Shown: positions 40,492 through 50,969 of the stretch, one piece after another
How the letters are laid out: every line of letters starts with the position of its first letter
How positions within the stretch are numbered: position 1 is the first letter of the stretch
Origin: Aphelocoma coerulescens
Taxonomy: Eukaryota > Chordata > Aves > Passeriformes > Corvidae
Assembly: GCF_041296385.1 (NCBI RefSeq)
Contig: NC_091015.1
Span: forward strand, 57,850,345-57,914,344
Length of the DNA stretch: 64,000 nucleotides
Direction of reading: 5' to 3'
The notes under the pieces: model-generated
Database searches by the model: none
The model's input: only the letters and a program-made list of their open reading frames with translations
What the model was told of the DNA's origin: nothing
Position numbers and translations under genes: made by a program

Positions 40492-43400
40492 AAACAGTAA
40501 ATCTAGGCTTAAAATCTAACCTTAGTAGAAAATCTACACTCTAATATAACCAGCATTTCAGAAACAAATACTGACTTAATTTGCCTGAAACCATCCAAAG
40601 TTTAGGTATCCATTTTAATAAGCTCAAAGACCAATTTGTCAAGATTCAAAGATGAAAAATAATACCTTATGTTTAATGTGACAGGACACAGGTGAAATAG
40701 TTTAATTTCAATGTTATTGTGCATAATTTTGTGATTCAAGGCCAGAAACATCCTCGGTCATTGTCTGCAGCTCTCTAAAAAGATTATTTTTTACAAGACT
40801 GCTAAAAAATTTGTTCATTTGCCCAAGTAGTGGACAAAAGTTTCTGATCCTAAGACTTGCCTTCCATGATTTTAATCTGGCTATGAAATTCCAATGCCCA
40901 CACATCCCCTTTCCCACCCACAAAGTGAAACCCTCAGCCCCTTCAACCCCTTGTCCCCATGATGCTATCGGCACCATTTCATGGCCTTGCTTCACTTCCG
41001 AATCCGACATAAAACACTAGAAAGCATTCAAAGAGTTCAGAAGCCAAGCTGCAGTTATCTGTCATCTTAGCAGCCTCTTTCTCACTTTAAAATCAATCTC
41101 TGGTTGGGTGTAACTTGTGCAAGCAGTAATCACAGCCTTCTTTCAGTGTTTATTGCTCACTCTCGACTCACTGTGGAGCCAGATTGAGAAGCAGAAGAAT
41201 GCCAGTAAAGTATGTTGGAAGAATGTAAAACAGAAGTGGAGAAGAAAACATGCATCTTATTATTAAATACATTCCTTTAAACTGAAGTCAAACATATCCA
41301 AAAATCACCTGCCATTTTGATTTCCTGCAAGGAATATCTCAAAGTTCACAAGCTTTTTTTAAAACAAACAAATACAAAGCCACCTACAGAAGCATTAAGA
41401 TTTAAATGTGACAGATCTACTGGAGTTGATAAGAGTGCCATTTCATACATCACCCTGATTAGCACTGGAAGGCGCTTTTGGGTGACTTTCAGACATTCTG
41501 TGTGTCTTCTTCAACACTGATGGGATTAGGTAATGCTAGCAGCTTGGAGGAGATGCTCAGCACTTTGCAGACTTTGCGACTTTGCAGACATTGATAAGCC
41601 AACTTTTAAAAGTACACTCCTCAGGGTGATTTGTATAGATGTGGCTGTTCTCAGAACACATCAGAATTGTATAGAAGCACACCACTCTGAGGTAATGCAG
41701 TTGTTCAGATTAAGGAAATGGCAGCAGGTTTAGCATACAGGTGGGCATGCTCTAGCAGCACAAGAGGGGAGCAGGGAAGAATAAGGAGAGGATGAGCTTA
41801 AGAAAGAGAGGAAAAAGGAGAAAAAGGAGAAAAAAAGATAGAAAGGATATTCCCATAGGCTCAAATAGAAAATATGCAAAAGATGCAAAGAAGAAGATAA
41901 AGAGCTGGAGAAAAAAATAGTATAATGCCAGCTTTGTAAGACCATTATTATATACCAACAACACTGCAAGCTAACATGCTTCTTTTTTAAGTCAAATCTT
42001 GCAAATCATACTCAGGAAAAAAAGTATATTACCTAAAATACTATGTAGGATTTTCAGATTTCACCATTTCCTAGCAGAATTTATAGTTATTATTCTCTTC
42101 TGTTTTTCATTGACACTGAAATTCCATATGAAATCCTAGTTTCATTGAAATTAATGCCAAAACTCTCTTTTACTGTAATGGACTTAGCATTTCTGCATCA
42201 TTAGGTACTACTACATATATTAAGTAGATTACAGAAATACAACTTATTACACTGTTTTCAATGGCCACAGTAAAAGAGCGCAGGCTCAAAGAAAACACAA
42301 GACTTTTTTATCTCTAATAATTACCCCAGTTAGCAAAACAGTACCATATTTTCATGCACACTTTTGAGATGGTGCAGGTGCTGCTGCCCAAAAGAAGTCA
42401 GCCTAACCACTTTTAGTGGACAGTTTCTAATGTGAATTTATTCCCTAAATCAACTTTCTGCATAAACTTACAGATGAAGGGAGGGAGAAACACAGAGCTG
42501 GGAATGAATGTCTGCTACTGTGCTGAGGAATAGCTCTCTTCAAGCCTCCACAATGGTCAGGCCCCCACTGTGGAGACAAACACGAGTTTGCTCTGCCCAA
42601 GCAACTCCAAGTCTCTGACTGTAGATACTTATGAAACAGTAGCACATAGCTACAGTCAGCCTTGCAAGCACCAAATGTACATCTAAACATAAAACATATT
42701 AGCTTCTAGTCCACTTGTAGCACAGGCCGAGCATGCTTACGTCTGCCTGCAAAAGGCAATGCAAATGTAGTCCTCTGTCTTTCTTCTGTCACTCATCACT
42801 GGTTTTGTTTATTTGCCCTGGTAGATCTTCTCAGAGCACCATTCTCTCACTCCAGATCCTGTTTGAACCCCTCAGTCCAGCACAGCACCAGCAAGAGTTC
42901 TCCACTGTTCTCTCTTGTGAAAGAAGTTTTAATCTGATGTGTTTGAATAAGCCTGCACTGCAGAGCTGCAGGCAGCAGATAATTCCCTCTCCATCACCAG
43001 ATTTAATTCCCAGTTTCCAGGGAGTGGCAGTTGAAGGTGAAAGCCCCAGCAGGTAGGAAGAAGGAGTGCCACTAATTATGAACCGTGGGAGGGGCATAGA
43101 TTTTCTTGCTCTCAGTACTACACAACACCATATTGTCTATGCAGCAGATCCAAATGGCGAAGCACAGTGATGTCTCTGATGACTCTAATAGAGACAGGAG
43201 ATCCCCAAGTACATTTCAATAGAGCTCCACTGATTTCAATAGGCTACAGAAAGAACTGCAGAAATTCACCCACTGAGAAACTAATACCGCATAGGGCTCC
43301 TTTTTTACTCCTCTTCCTATCCTATCTGCTCTTAAGTAACTTAAATATAGATAAGAAGGTGTGCATAAAAGTGAGAGAAAACAATGCGATTTAGAGGAGA

Positions 43401-43937
43401 AAAAAATTGGGCGAGTTGAAAGAAATGAAGGAGCTAGCAAATGAAATCTTTCCCTGATAATCTCATAGTTCTAATGATCTGAAAAGAGGAGATAGAACAA
43501 GACGAGAACAAGGAGCTTAGATTAATGAATTAATTCATTGTTTAGATTGTCTTCTATTCTTCAGCACAGAAAAAGAAATCAAGATTAAAAACAAAAATGA
43601 AAGTTATTAGAATAATTAAGACATAATTATGATGTTGTACTGATTTGTTTTTGTTCTAACTATGAAAAAAGACATCAAATGAACCCTACTTCATAAAGTT
43701 ATATTATTTCAAAACCAATAAAGTTATTACTTTTTCAAAGTAAAAGCTTTTGAAGTGTGCAATTAAATACCATTTGAAAAAGAAAGGAGTATTTGTACTC
43801 AAACTGAAGAGAGCAGCCCAAAAAAATGTCTTTTATATCATGCTAAGAAATTATTAACATCTGCTCAGTTTGGTCTGCTCTATATTTGCAAGGCATTGCA
43901 TGGTAAGGGACACCTCTCTTTCCTCTCGTAGTCCCTA
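40492..43937. other. Anonymous non-coding stretch
   Basis: No gene is supported. A purine-rich tract (about 41,762-41,848) contains a period-9 GGAGAAAAA repeat and accounts for the Phe/Leu/Ser-rich minus-strand frames over it. The remainder is unique AT-rich sequence with open frames of 107 codons or fewer, none recognised. Confidence 0.65.
41762..41848 (+). repeat. GA-rich purine tract with period-9 units
   Basis: Nearly 90 bp of mostly A and G include tandem GGAGAAAAA units at about 41,811-41,836. Long purine tracts can form triplex DNA. No promoter is recognised next to it. Confidence 0.85.
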
Positions 43938-44393
43938 TGATGCCTTTTCCTGGTCTTAAAATCAAGTCATACAGGGTTAGAAGGGGAAAAGGGATTTTAC
44001 CTTGGTGTTTATTTTAAGGATCCTTAGGTGCACATGTCCAGGTCATATACATCGAGATGCACCCACCAAGTGTGTCCCCCCAACATCGGGTATAACATTA
44101 TAGGTTTTACTAATTAGCATATCTATCAAAGATTCCCCAGTGAGAGGCTCAAGTGAGCCCCCCTCCCCAAGGAACCTTCCCCTGGATGGTTCTATCTTGG
44201 TTTACAGAATGTGTTCTGGAGAGGACCTTGGGGTCTGGGGCACACTGATCTCTAGCTACGAAGCTTCTAAAATGTTTAGTCTCTTAGCTTGACAAACAAG
44301 TCCAAGAATGTAGCAAAAAGCACTAGGAATACAGAAGTTGTAAAAAGGTATAACAGGGGTATAAAAGAAAAGGCAAAAATCTTCATGGCATCA
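43938..44393 (-). mobile_element. Solo LTR of an avian endogenous retrovirus
   Basis: A compact 456-bp element has perfect 7-bp terminal inverted repeats: TGATGCC at 43,938-43,944 and GGCATCA at 44,387-44,393. It therefore carries the TG...CA ends of a retroviral LTR. The 4-bp sequence CCTA lies directly on each side (43,934-43,937 and 44,394-44,397), a target-site duplication. On the minus strand a polyadenylation signal AATAAA lies at 44,013-44,008, about 70 bp before the element's end, which sets the orientation. No internal viral gene, primer-binding site or second LTR is present, so this is a solo LTR left by recombination between two LTRs. A few CpGs survive and both ends are intact, which suggests a fairly young insertion. 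I recall very similar LTRs as common in songbirds, probably ERVL-like, but a 4-bp duplication fits class I elements equally well. Class is left open. Confidence 0.88.
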
Positions 44394-44860
44394 CCTACAA
44401 GAAAGTATTCTCCTCAACATTCTGATGCATAATTGGAAACATGGCATGCAACTGAATTTCCCAAAGCTAAAAACACTGCTTCTGAAGCTCTGGTTGATAT
44501 TTCCAGTGTGTTACCGTGGAAAGCCTCTGCTCTGGATGACCTCTGCCAGTGCAGCTCCTCCAGTGTAACAAATGAGAAGTTTGTGGCCCCAGCCCACCTC
44601 AGCACAACCACTCAGGACAATGCAGCAGCAGATCTGTTTAGCTGCTTCCTGCTGGAGGAGCAGAAGGGGAAAACATTGATGGCCCGGCTGACTTGGGAAG
44701 CCCAGACTGCTTCTCCTCACAAGTGCCCTGCTGGGGGCAAAGCTGTCAGGAACTATGGTGGAGATCCACTCAGGCACTGATCCTGACAGGGAAACCGCTC
44801 ATGTGTAGCCCTGGACAGTTTTAAACCTGCTAACGAGTCTGAGGGAGCTTACCCCTGGGC
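44394..44860. other. GC-richer patch next to the solo LTR
   Basis: Immediately after the LTR target duplication lies a GC-richer segment with a 115-codon plus-strand frame (44,433-44,780) and an 88-codon minus-strand frame (44,511-44,777). Neither product is recognised. The plus product is rich in Ala, Ser and Lys with no domain pattern. Since the target duplication is intact, this is pre-insertion host DNA, not part of the retrovirus. It may be an older unrecognised repeat or a transcribed non-coding exon. Confidence 0.3.
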
Positions 44861-45363
44861 CTTGCAGTGATCTGACAGCATGTTCAATATGCATAATGTA
44901 TGTGACTAGCATAGACACAGGGAGGATGCAGTAAACAAAGTGTGTGCTGTAGTGGAAAAGATATGCATCAGTTCGACTCATCTAAATTAAAAACACACTG
45001 GAGCCACTGCTGAACACACAATGTACTGAGCTCCCTCAGCAGCAACTCAGAGGTGCATGGTCTAGGGCAACAGCTAGTGCTGCTAATTCTCTGAAATACA
45101 AGGTGAACAAACTTGTGAGGATAAAAATGCTGTGGCCAACCTTGCTAGCACAAGCAACTATTGCTATAGAGAGCAGCAATATTATCAAATGAGGCTGATG
45201 TCTGCTAATGCAGTGATCAGCCCTGCAGAAGTCCTGTGTTGGCTGTAGATAACACCAATCTGGAATACACAGGATTTTATTAGATCCAGTTATGTTACTT
45301 CTTTTAATATCTTATTTTTTGTTGTTGTTTTGGCTATGTTACTTGTAGTGGCATATATTTTAA

Positions 45364-45385
45364 ATTATTATTATTATTATTATTA
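45364..45385 (+). repeat. (ATT)n trinucleotide microsatellite
   Basis: About seven perfect ATT units are followed by interrupted copies (TTATTATAG) to about 45,405. Likely length-variable between individuals. Confidence 0.9.
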
Positions 45386-45920
45386 CTATGCTATTGTTAT
45401 TATAGTTATCATTAGGATCATCATATACCTCTACAGCCCCTGAAAATACTGAAGCTGGTAAAATGTCTACTTTCAGAAACACTTTTAAAAAAAGTTGTTC
45501 ATCTGAATCATTGGTAAATTTTGGCCTTTTAATCTTTCTTATATGAAGCTTACGATATGGAAATTTTTTACTCACAGTAATCCTGATTGTTGGATATTTC
45601 ATATCATCAACAGACTACTCACTCGCCTAGGCTGCATTTTCCAGCACTGTGTTAAATTTGACTTGATGTGAGGAATTCAAGGAAATGGGAAAAGAAGACT
45701 TGAAAGGAAAGAGCTAACGACGACAGCTGAATAGTGTATGATACAGTGGGCCAAGATTTCAGATGATGTAAATAGTCATAGTTTTTCCAAAACTAGCAGA
45801 CCTGTACTGGAAGGTAACATAATATCTTATTAGACAGAAAGAGTATTTAAGGGGAGCTTTAATTTCCCAAATAATCTATCCTAGCTAACTTGTTTCAGGG
45901 ATTTGAGACCTGATCACTCC

Positions 45921-45973
45921 AGAAGCAGAAAAAAAAATAAAAAAGGAAGAAAAAAAAAAAAGAAAAGAAAAAA
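45921..45973 (+). repeat. A-rich low-complexity tract
   Basis: Mostly A with scattered single G, including A runs of 8-13. A simple purine tract without a recognisable element upstream. Confidence 0.85.
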
Positions 45974-48104
45974 CTCAAACCAAAATAGATGCTATATCAT
46001 GGGAGTTTATGATCATTAGTAGATTTGGCACATATTAAAAGTTGTTCCATAATGCAGTCATTTTCATTTCAGCTATTCCTCTGCACTCTTCAATTATTAA
46101 AGTTAAATGCAGAGAATTCCTCAGGGACTTTCACATTTATTAACAAAGCATTTTATGTGCTAACAGAAAATCCCAAAATTAGGAGAAATCATTTACAAGC
46201 AGACAACAGCTGTTACAGCATTAAAACTTTAATTGGCACCCCCTAACAGATCGTTGGGTATTTCAGTCATTCTCTTAAGGATTTGATAATCCTTATAATA
46301 TTCAGAAAGAGAACAATTTATAAGAACAGTGTTGCACATTAGCAAAGATTGAGTGTGTATGCAGATGCAAATATATATGTCTGAAATAAATGATGTCCTG
46401 AGAAGACACTATGTGATAGTCAGGCACCTGAATTCTCCCTTTTACCTCTGACTTTAGACAAGCCATTCCTCTAATTCGCTTCCTTACCCACTTCTTGGCA
46501 GTACATCTCAAACAGTCTTCAGGACCAGGGTCAATTTCCACTATCCCTCCCATTAGACAAAACCTACCACTACCTTGATAATGACATAAATGAAAATAGT
46601 GGGTATGATTTGTTAACATAGGAGAATGCAAGAAGATGATTCCTTGAGTGCTGCGCAAGAGACAAAGATGGTTTCTGCTGAATATCTAGCACTCAGAATC
46701 TGTACCAAAGCAACATAAATCAGTCCTGACAGTGCATCCTTCATCCAAACTCTTCTATTGTAAAAAAAAAATATATTTGAACAATTAGGTTAGTGACTGA
46801 GAGACACAGAACTTCATTGATGAAACTATTATTGGTCTGGCTCAATGGCACATTTGGAAAAAATAATAAAATGAACAGGGTAATTGGTAGAGTAAATTAT
46901 CTCTGTATTTCAACATCCATTTATTTAAAACCTGTACCAGAAAATAGTACAGGAATGAAACTGAAAACTCTTGTTGTGCTTCTCCTCAGGGATTTTTTCC
47001 CATCTGCGAACAATATCCTCACGAAGTTTTCTCTGTTTGCTTCATTCCCAAGCACCCTAAAAAAAACAGTAAATGAGAATTCCAAAGATGATTAAAAGCG
47101 GTATTTAAAAAATTGCCTTGGGATGGGTTTTCATCTCATAAGCAGCTGCTTAAGTGTTTTGTTGATCTTGGGTCTTAGAGGAAGGTTTTCTCCGGTGGTA
47201 GGAAATACATAATGGTTTCACAGCCACACTAATAACAAAGTACATCAAATGCTTTCTTCATAGCATAATTAAGAAGACACTTCCTAATGTTCCTGAAGAT
47301 TTGACTTTGAGTATTATGTGGTAAATTTGAATGCTATGTGGCACACAGAAGGCTAAACAATAATTATTAGTAGAATAGCAACCCAACTATTTTAAGCTGT
47401 TTCAATTAACTTCAAATTTAAGCATGAAAAAAACCCCAACAATTTAATTGAGACTTCAAACTGTTGATTCTAACTAAAAAAAGGTAATAAAGAGTAAACA
47501 GATGAAAGGAAAATATATTTGCAAAGACTTATCCTTATCTTGCTTTCATGGGCAACCCTCTCATTAGCTTGCACGATTTCATGATTGTATGTTTCTTTCT
47601 GGTCAGAGCTAGTTTCCAGCTTCTGACCAAAGAAGATACCCTGTTTGTCTTGCAAAGCATAAATGCTAAAGGACTGAATGTGGACAAATATCGACCTAAT
47701 TTAGTTCTAAGCAAGATCTACATTGAGGAACTCTTGACTCCACACAGAGCTTCAATGTACATTTTTGAAAGCTGAGTCTGAATAAAGGAAAATCCTTCCT
47801 AAATTCCAGTCATCCCTTTCTAACCTGTACACAGTGGCATAAACCTGGTACAGTGGTCAGGTTTTTCAATATTCATCTATATTTTAAAACTAAAATATCT
47901 GGATTATGAAAACTGTTCCTTATAATCATCTTAAATGAGTTAAGGAATCCACGTATACCTCAATGCAAAAGGATATCTTTCACCCAAAGAACACAATTAC
48001 AAATGACTGATACCTCTTTTTCTGCATTGTTAAGGAGATGCTGCAGACAAATTTGTATTTAGTGTCACTCTTGCAGCTATTACTCAGCTGTGCTTATCAG
48101 CTGC

Positions 48105-48118
48105 AAAAAAAAAAAAAA
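48105..48118 (+). repeat. Poly-A run (A14)
   Basis: A homopolymer of 14 A follows TCAGCTGC. No retrocopy body is recognised upstream. Confidence 0.9.
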
Positions 48119-49272
48119 GTCCATCAAGAATTGCTCAGAGAGGAAAATTGACAAGAAAGGAAAAGGTATATCAAAACATGAGTGACAATCCTATTGGTTT
48201 AGCCTCAATCACTCTTAACATACTTTATTACATATACAATCCTGCAACAGTGTTCACACTTTGATACAATAAAAAAACAGGCAGGACGGATAAATTTTCA
48301 GTTTAGATACAGAACAAAATATATTGTAAACGTTTGTATTGTGTAAGACCATAGTGCTCCAAAAGTAGTATTCAGCATACATGGGAATCAATACCATGGA
48401 GCACAGATTACAACTCATGTTTTACAAGGTTTCTTCTGGCTTTCTGTATGCATTTATATGCATGGTGAAGTCCATATTCAGCATGATTTTAACAGTTTGG
48501 ATGACATAACATGAGTGCCATAACCACATGACCTGAACCTCATCTACCTGCGCAACATTTTAATGAGATATGCTCCCTGCTTGAGGTGATACTTGGCAGT
48601 CCCTCTCCCACCTGTCTCTGCCAGGTCGAAGTAGGAATGACTAAGAAGTAAGGGTTCAGGATTCAGATGCATTGGAAGGACCGCTCCGTTGCTTCACATT
48701 TACCTGACAACAAGGCAAGGAGCCAGAGAGTTGCATGCCAAAGCTTGCAGACATATTAATGAAAATAATGTGGATTAAACACATAAATTCACATAGTGGA
48801 AAGACTTACTTGCTGGATCCCCAGTATGAATAAATGCCAAAGAAGAAGTAATCTAAATGGTTATTAGCATAATTTGAGTGCTGAGTGCTGTTCTGCTCCA
48901 GCTACAAATGTGATTGAGACATATGCTTGCTCTGATGGAGGAAATTAGCAGAGGATTACCACTTTCCCTAAGAAGATTAAACTAAGAAGAAAAAATAATT
49001 TGCTTTCCATTGCACTGCTAGACCATCTACCATTAAAAGAAAGCAGACTCCATTAAAAAGGGCCATCAGTTTAATGGAAAGATTATTCTGACAGTTGCCA
49101 GCTTTACAGCCTGTTTAGTCACGTAAGTCAAGCCCACATAAGAAGCAACAGCAGAAGCTGTTGCCTTAGCCCAGACAGTGGAAACATAAAGAATTCATAA
49201 TGACATCATTAAATGAAATTAGGAGATCAGGAGTTTGTTCCAGATTCCTGCCTTATCAGCATCATAGCATTA

Positions 49273-49295
49273 TCCCATCGTCCCATCCCATCCCA
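49273..49295 (+). repeat. Short (CCCAT)n repeat
   Basis: About four CCCAT-like units lie in a row, one of them altered (CCCATCG). Confidence 0.75.
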
Positions 49296-50270
49296 ACAGA
49301 GGAGCCTATTCAAAACTGCCAGTTATGGGAACTGAGGACATGGAGAACAATCACATTCCTCTTCACCCTAATTCTGTCCAAGCCTTCAAGACATATTACA
49401 GAGTTCAATATCTACGTGCTGTGATTGACAGTTGAAGTATGAAGGAATAGTGACTGTAAAACTGTCCCTCCTAGTATTCTCAAATCCACATTTTATGTGC
49501 CATACAGCCATGTACCAGTCATGGGAAAGTGCACAGGCTGCATGGTCCAAGTACACTGCTAATGAAGATGAAGGGAGTGGTACGTGCAAAGGATGTACCA
49601 AGAGTAATGAAATGGGACAAAACACCTTTCCTCATTACATGACAAAGGACACCCTATCCACCCACACATGATTGTGCAGTATTCTGTCACCGGAGCAGAC
49701 AGAGAAAATGTAAGGATTTTGCAGGTATTTTTAACTGTTTCACTAGAAGGATTTATAGTTTCCCTCTTTTCTGCAATAGCCATAGCTGAATAAAGATATG
49801 CAGTAACCTTCTTGTATCCAGATGCTTTTTATAACTACCTGGTTACTTTCTTGACTAGAACAGTTTGGACTAGAAATACCACTGATACATCCCACTCATA
49901 CCCTGTGAACAGTGTTTCCCATTGTCTCATTCAAGCTCTTCAAGACACAGGAAATAACAAACATTTGGCACAGGAGCTTACCTGGAATCTTGGTCTGGTG
50001 AATCTGAACCCATTTCCCAGCTCTCTAAAGAGCCACAGTTTAGACACTAATTTATGATTCCTATTTGTATTAATTCCTACATTTCTGTTCAAATGAAGCA
50101 GTCAACTGCACTTAACTTCAGTCTACACTATAAAGCAGTCATATCTAAACCAGTTGTATTACTATGGCCATGCTAAGAAACAGCCTCTTCACCTTGTCTT
50201 ACACAGCTCACTCATTTGTAAAGAAGATAAAAAAAAGCATTAGGAGGCAAATATGCGCTAAAGTTAGTGT

Positions 50271-50969
50271 TGGGTCAATCCCAAGCACAAACACAGGCTG
50301 CACGGAGAATGGATGGAGAGCAGCCCTTAGGAGAAGGACTGGGGGGTGTTTGTGGACAAGAAGCTTGGCATGACTCAGCAATGTGTGCTCACAGCCCAGA
50401 AAGCTAATTGTATCCTGAGCTGCTTCAAAAGAAGGGATTCTTCCCCTCTGCTCCAACCTGGAGTACTGCATCCAGTTCTGGGGCACCCAACATGAGCAAG
50501 ACATGGACCTGCTGGAGTGAGCCCAAAGGAGGGCCATGAAGATAATCAGAGGACTGGAACCCCTTTCCTATGGAAACAGGCTGAGGGAGTTTGGGTTGAG
50601 AAGAGCCTAGAGAAAAGAAGGCCCTGGGAAGACTTTAGAGCAGCCTTCCAGTAACTAATGGGGGCCTACAAGAAAGCTGGAGAGGGACTTTACCCAGGAC
50701 ATACAGTGACAGAACAAGTGGCAATGACTTGAAACTGAAAGAGGATAGTATAGATTAGACATTAGGAAGAAATTCTTTATTGTGAGGGTGATGAGGCACT
50801 GAAACAGTTTGATCAGAGAAGTTGTGGATGTCCTAGCCCTGGAAGTGTTCAAGGCTGGATGGGGATCCGAGCAACCTGATCTAATGAAAGGTGCTCCTGC
50901 CCACAGCAGGTGGCTTGGAACTAAATAATCTATAAGGTCCCTTCCAACCCAAAACATTCTATGATTTTA
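50271..50969 (+). mobile_element. CR1 LINE fragment, 5'-truncated, plus strand
   Basis: About 700 bp of the 3' end of a CR1 retrotransposon lies in forward orientation. Similarity to my memory of the avian consensus starts at CAATCCCAAGCACAAA (50,276 on) and continues through a coding relic. One frame shows WMESSP, then a stop, then [14 protein letters not shown] and TQQC...AQKAN, typical of the CR1 reverse-transcriptase C-terminal region. Further on come KLKE and LDI-KKFF relics. The body is followed by GGTCCCTTCCAACCC and the terminal ATTCTATGATT at 50,956-50,966. In-frame stops and a deletion of the segment between the AQKAN motif and the '[10 protein letters not shown]' relic make it a dead copy. 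No target duplication is expected for CR1, and none was seen. It is the only CR1 in the window on the plus strand. Confidence 0.95.

Larger units (their letters stand above)
44861..50270. other. Anonymous AT-rich non-coding stretch
   Basis: No gene is supported. Contents are an (ATT)n microsatellite (45,364-45,385), an A-rich tract (45,921-45,973), an A7CCCC motif (47,427-47,437), an A14 run (48,105-48,118) and a short CCCAT-unit repeat (49,273-49,295). The segment 48,770-49,130 is repeat-free and AT-rich with TAAT-type homeodomain cores; it has the look of conserved non-coding DNA, but this is not proven. Confidence 0.65.

Noticed and set aside
41730..41969. Phe/Leu/Ser-rich, membrane-like minus-strand frames
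   Set aside because: The hydrophobic pattern comes from reading the GA-rich purine tract on the opposite strand.
43938..44393. Reading the LTR element as a DNA transposon because of its terminal inverted repeats
   Set aside because: The ends are TG...CA, a poly(A) signal lies near one end, and the length and target duplication fit a solo LTR better.
50208..50537. 109-codon minus-strand frame
   Set aside because: It lies antisense to the plus-strand CR1 and is a shadow of that element.
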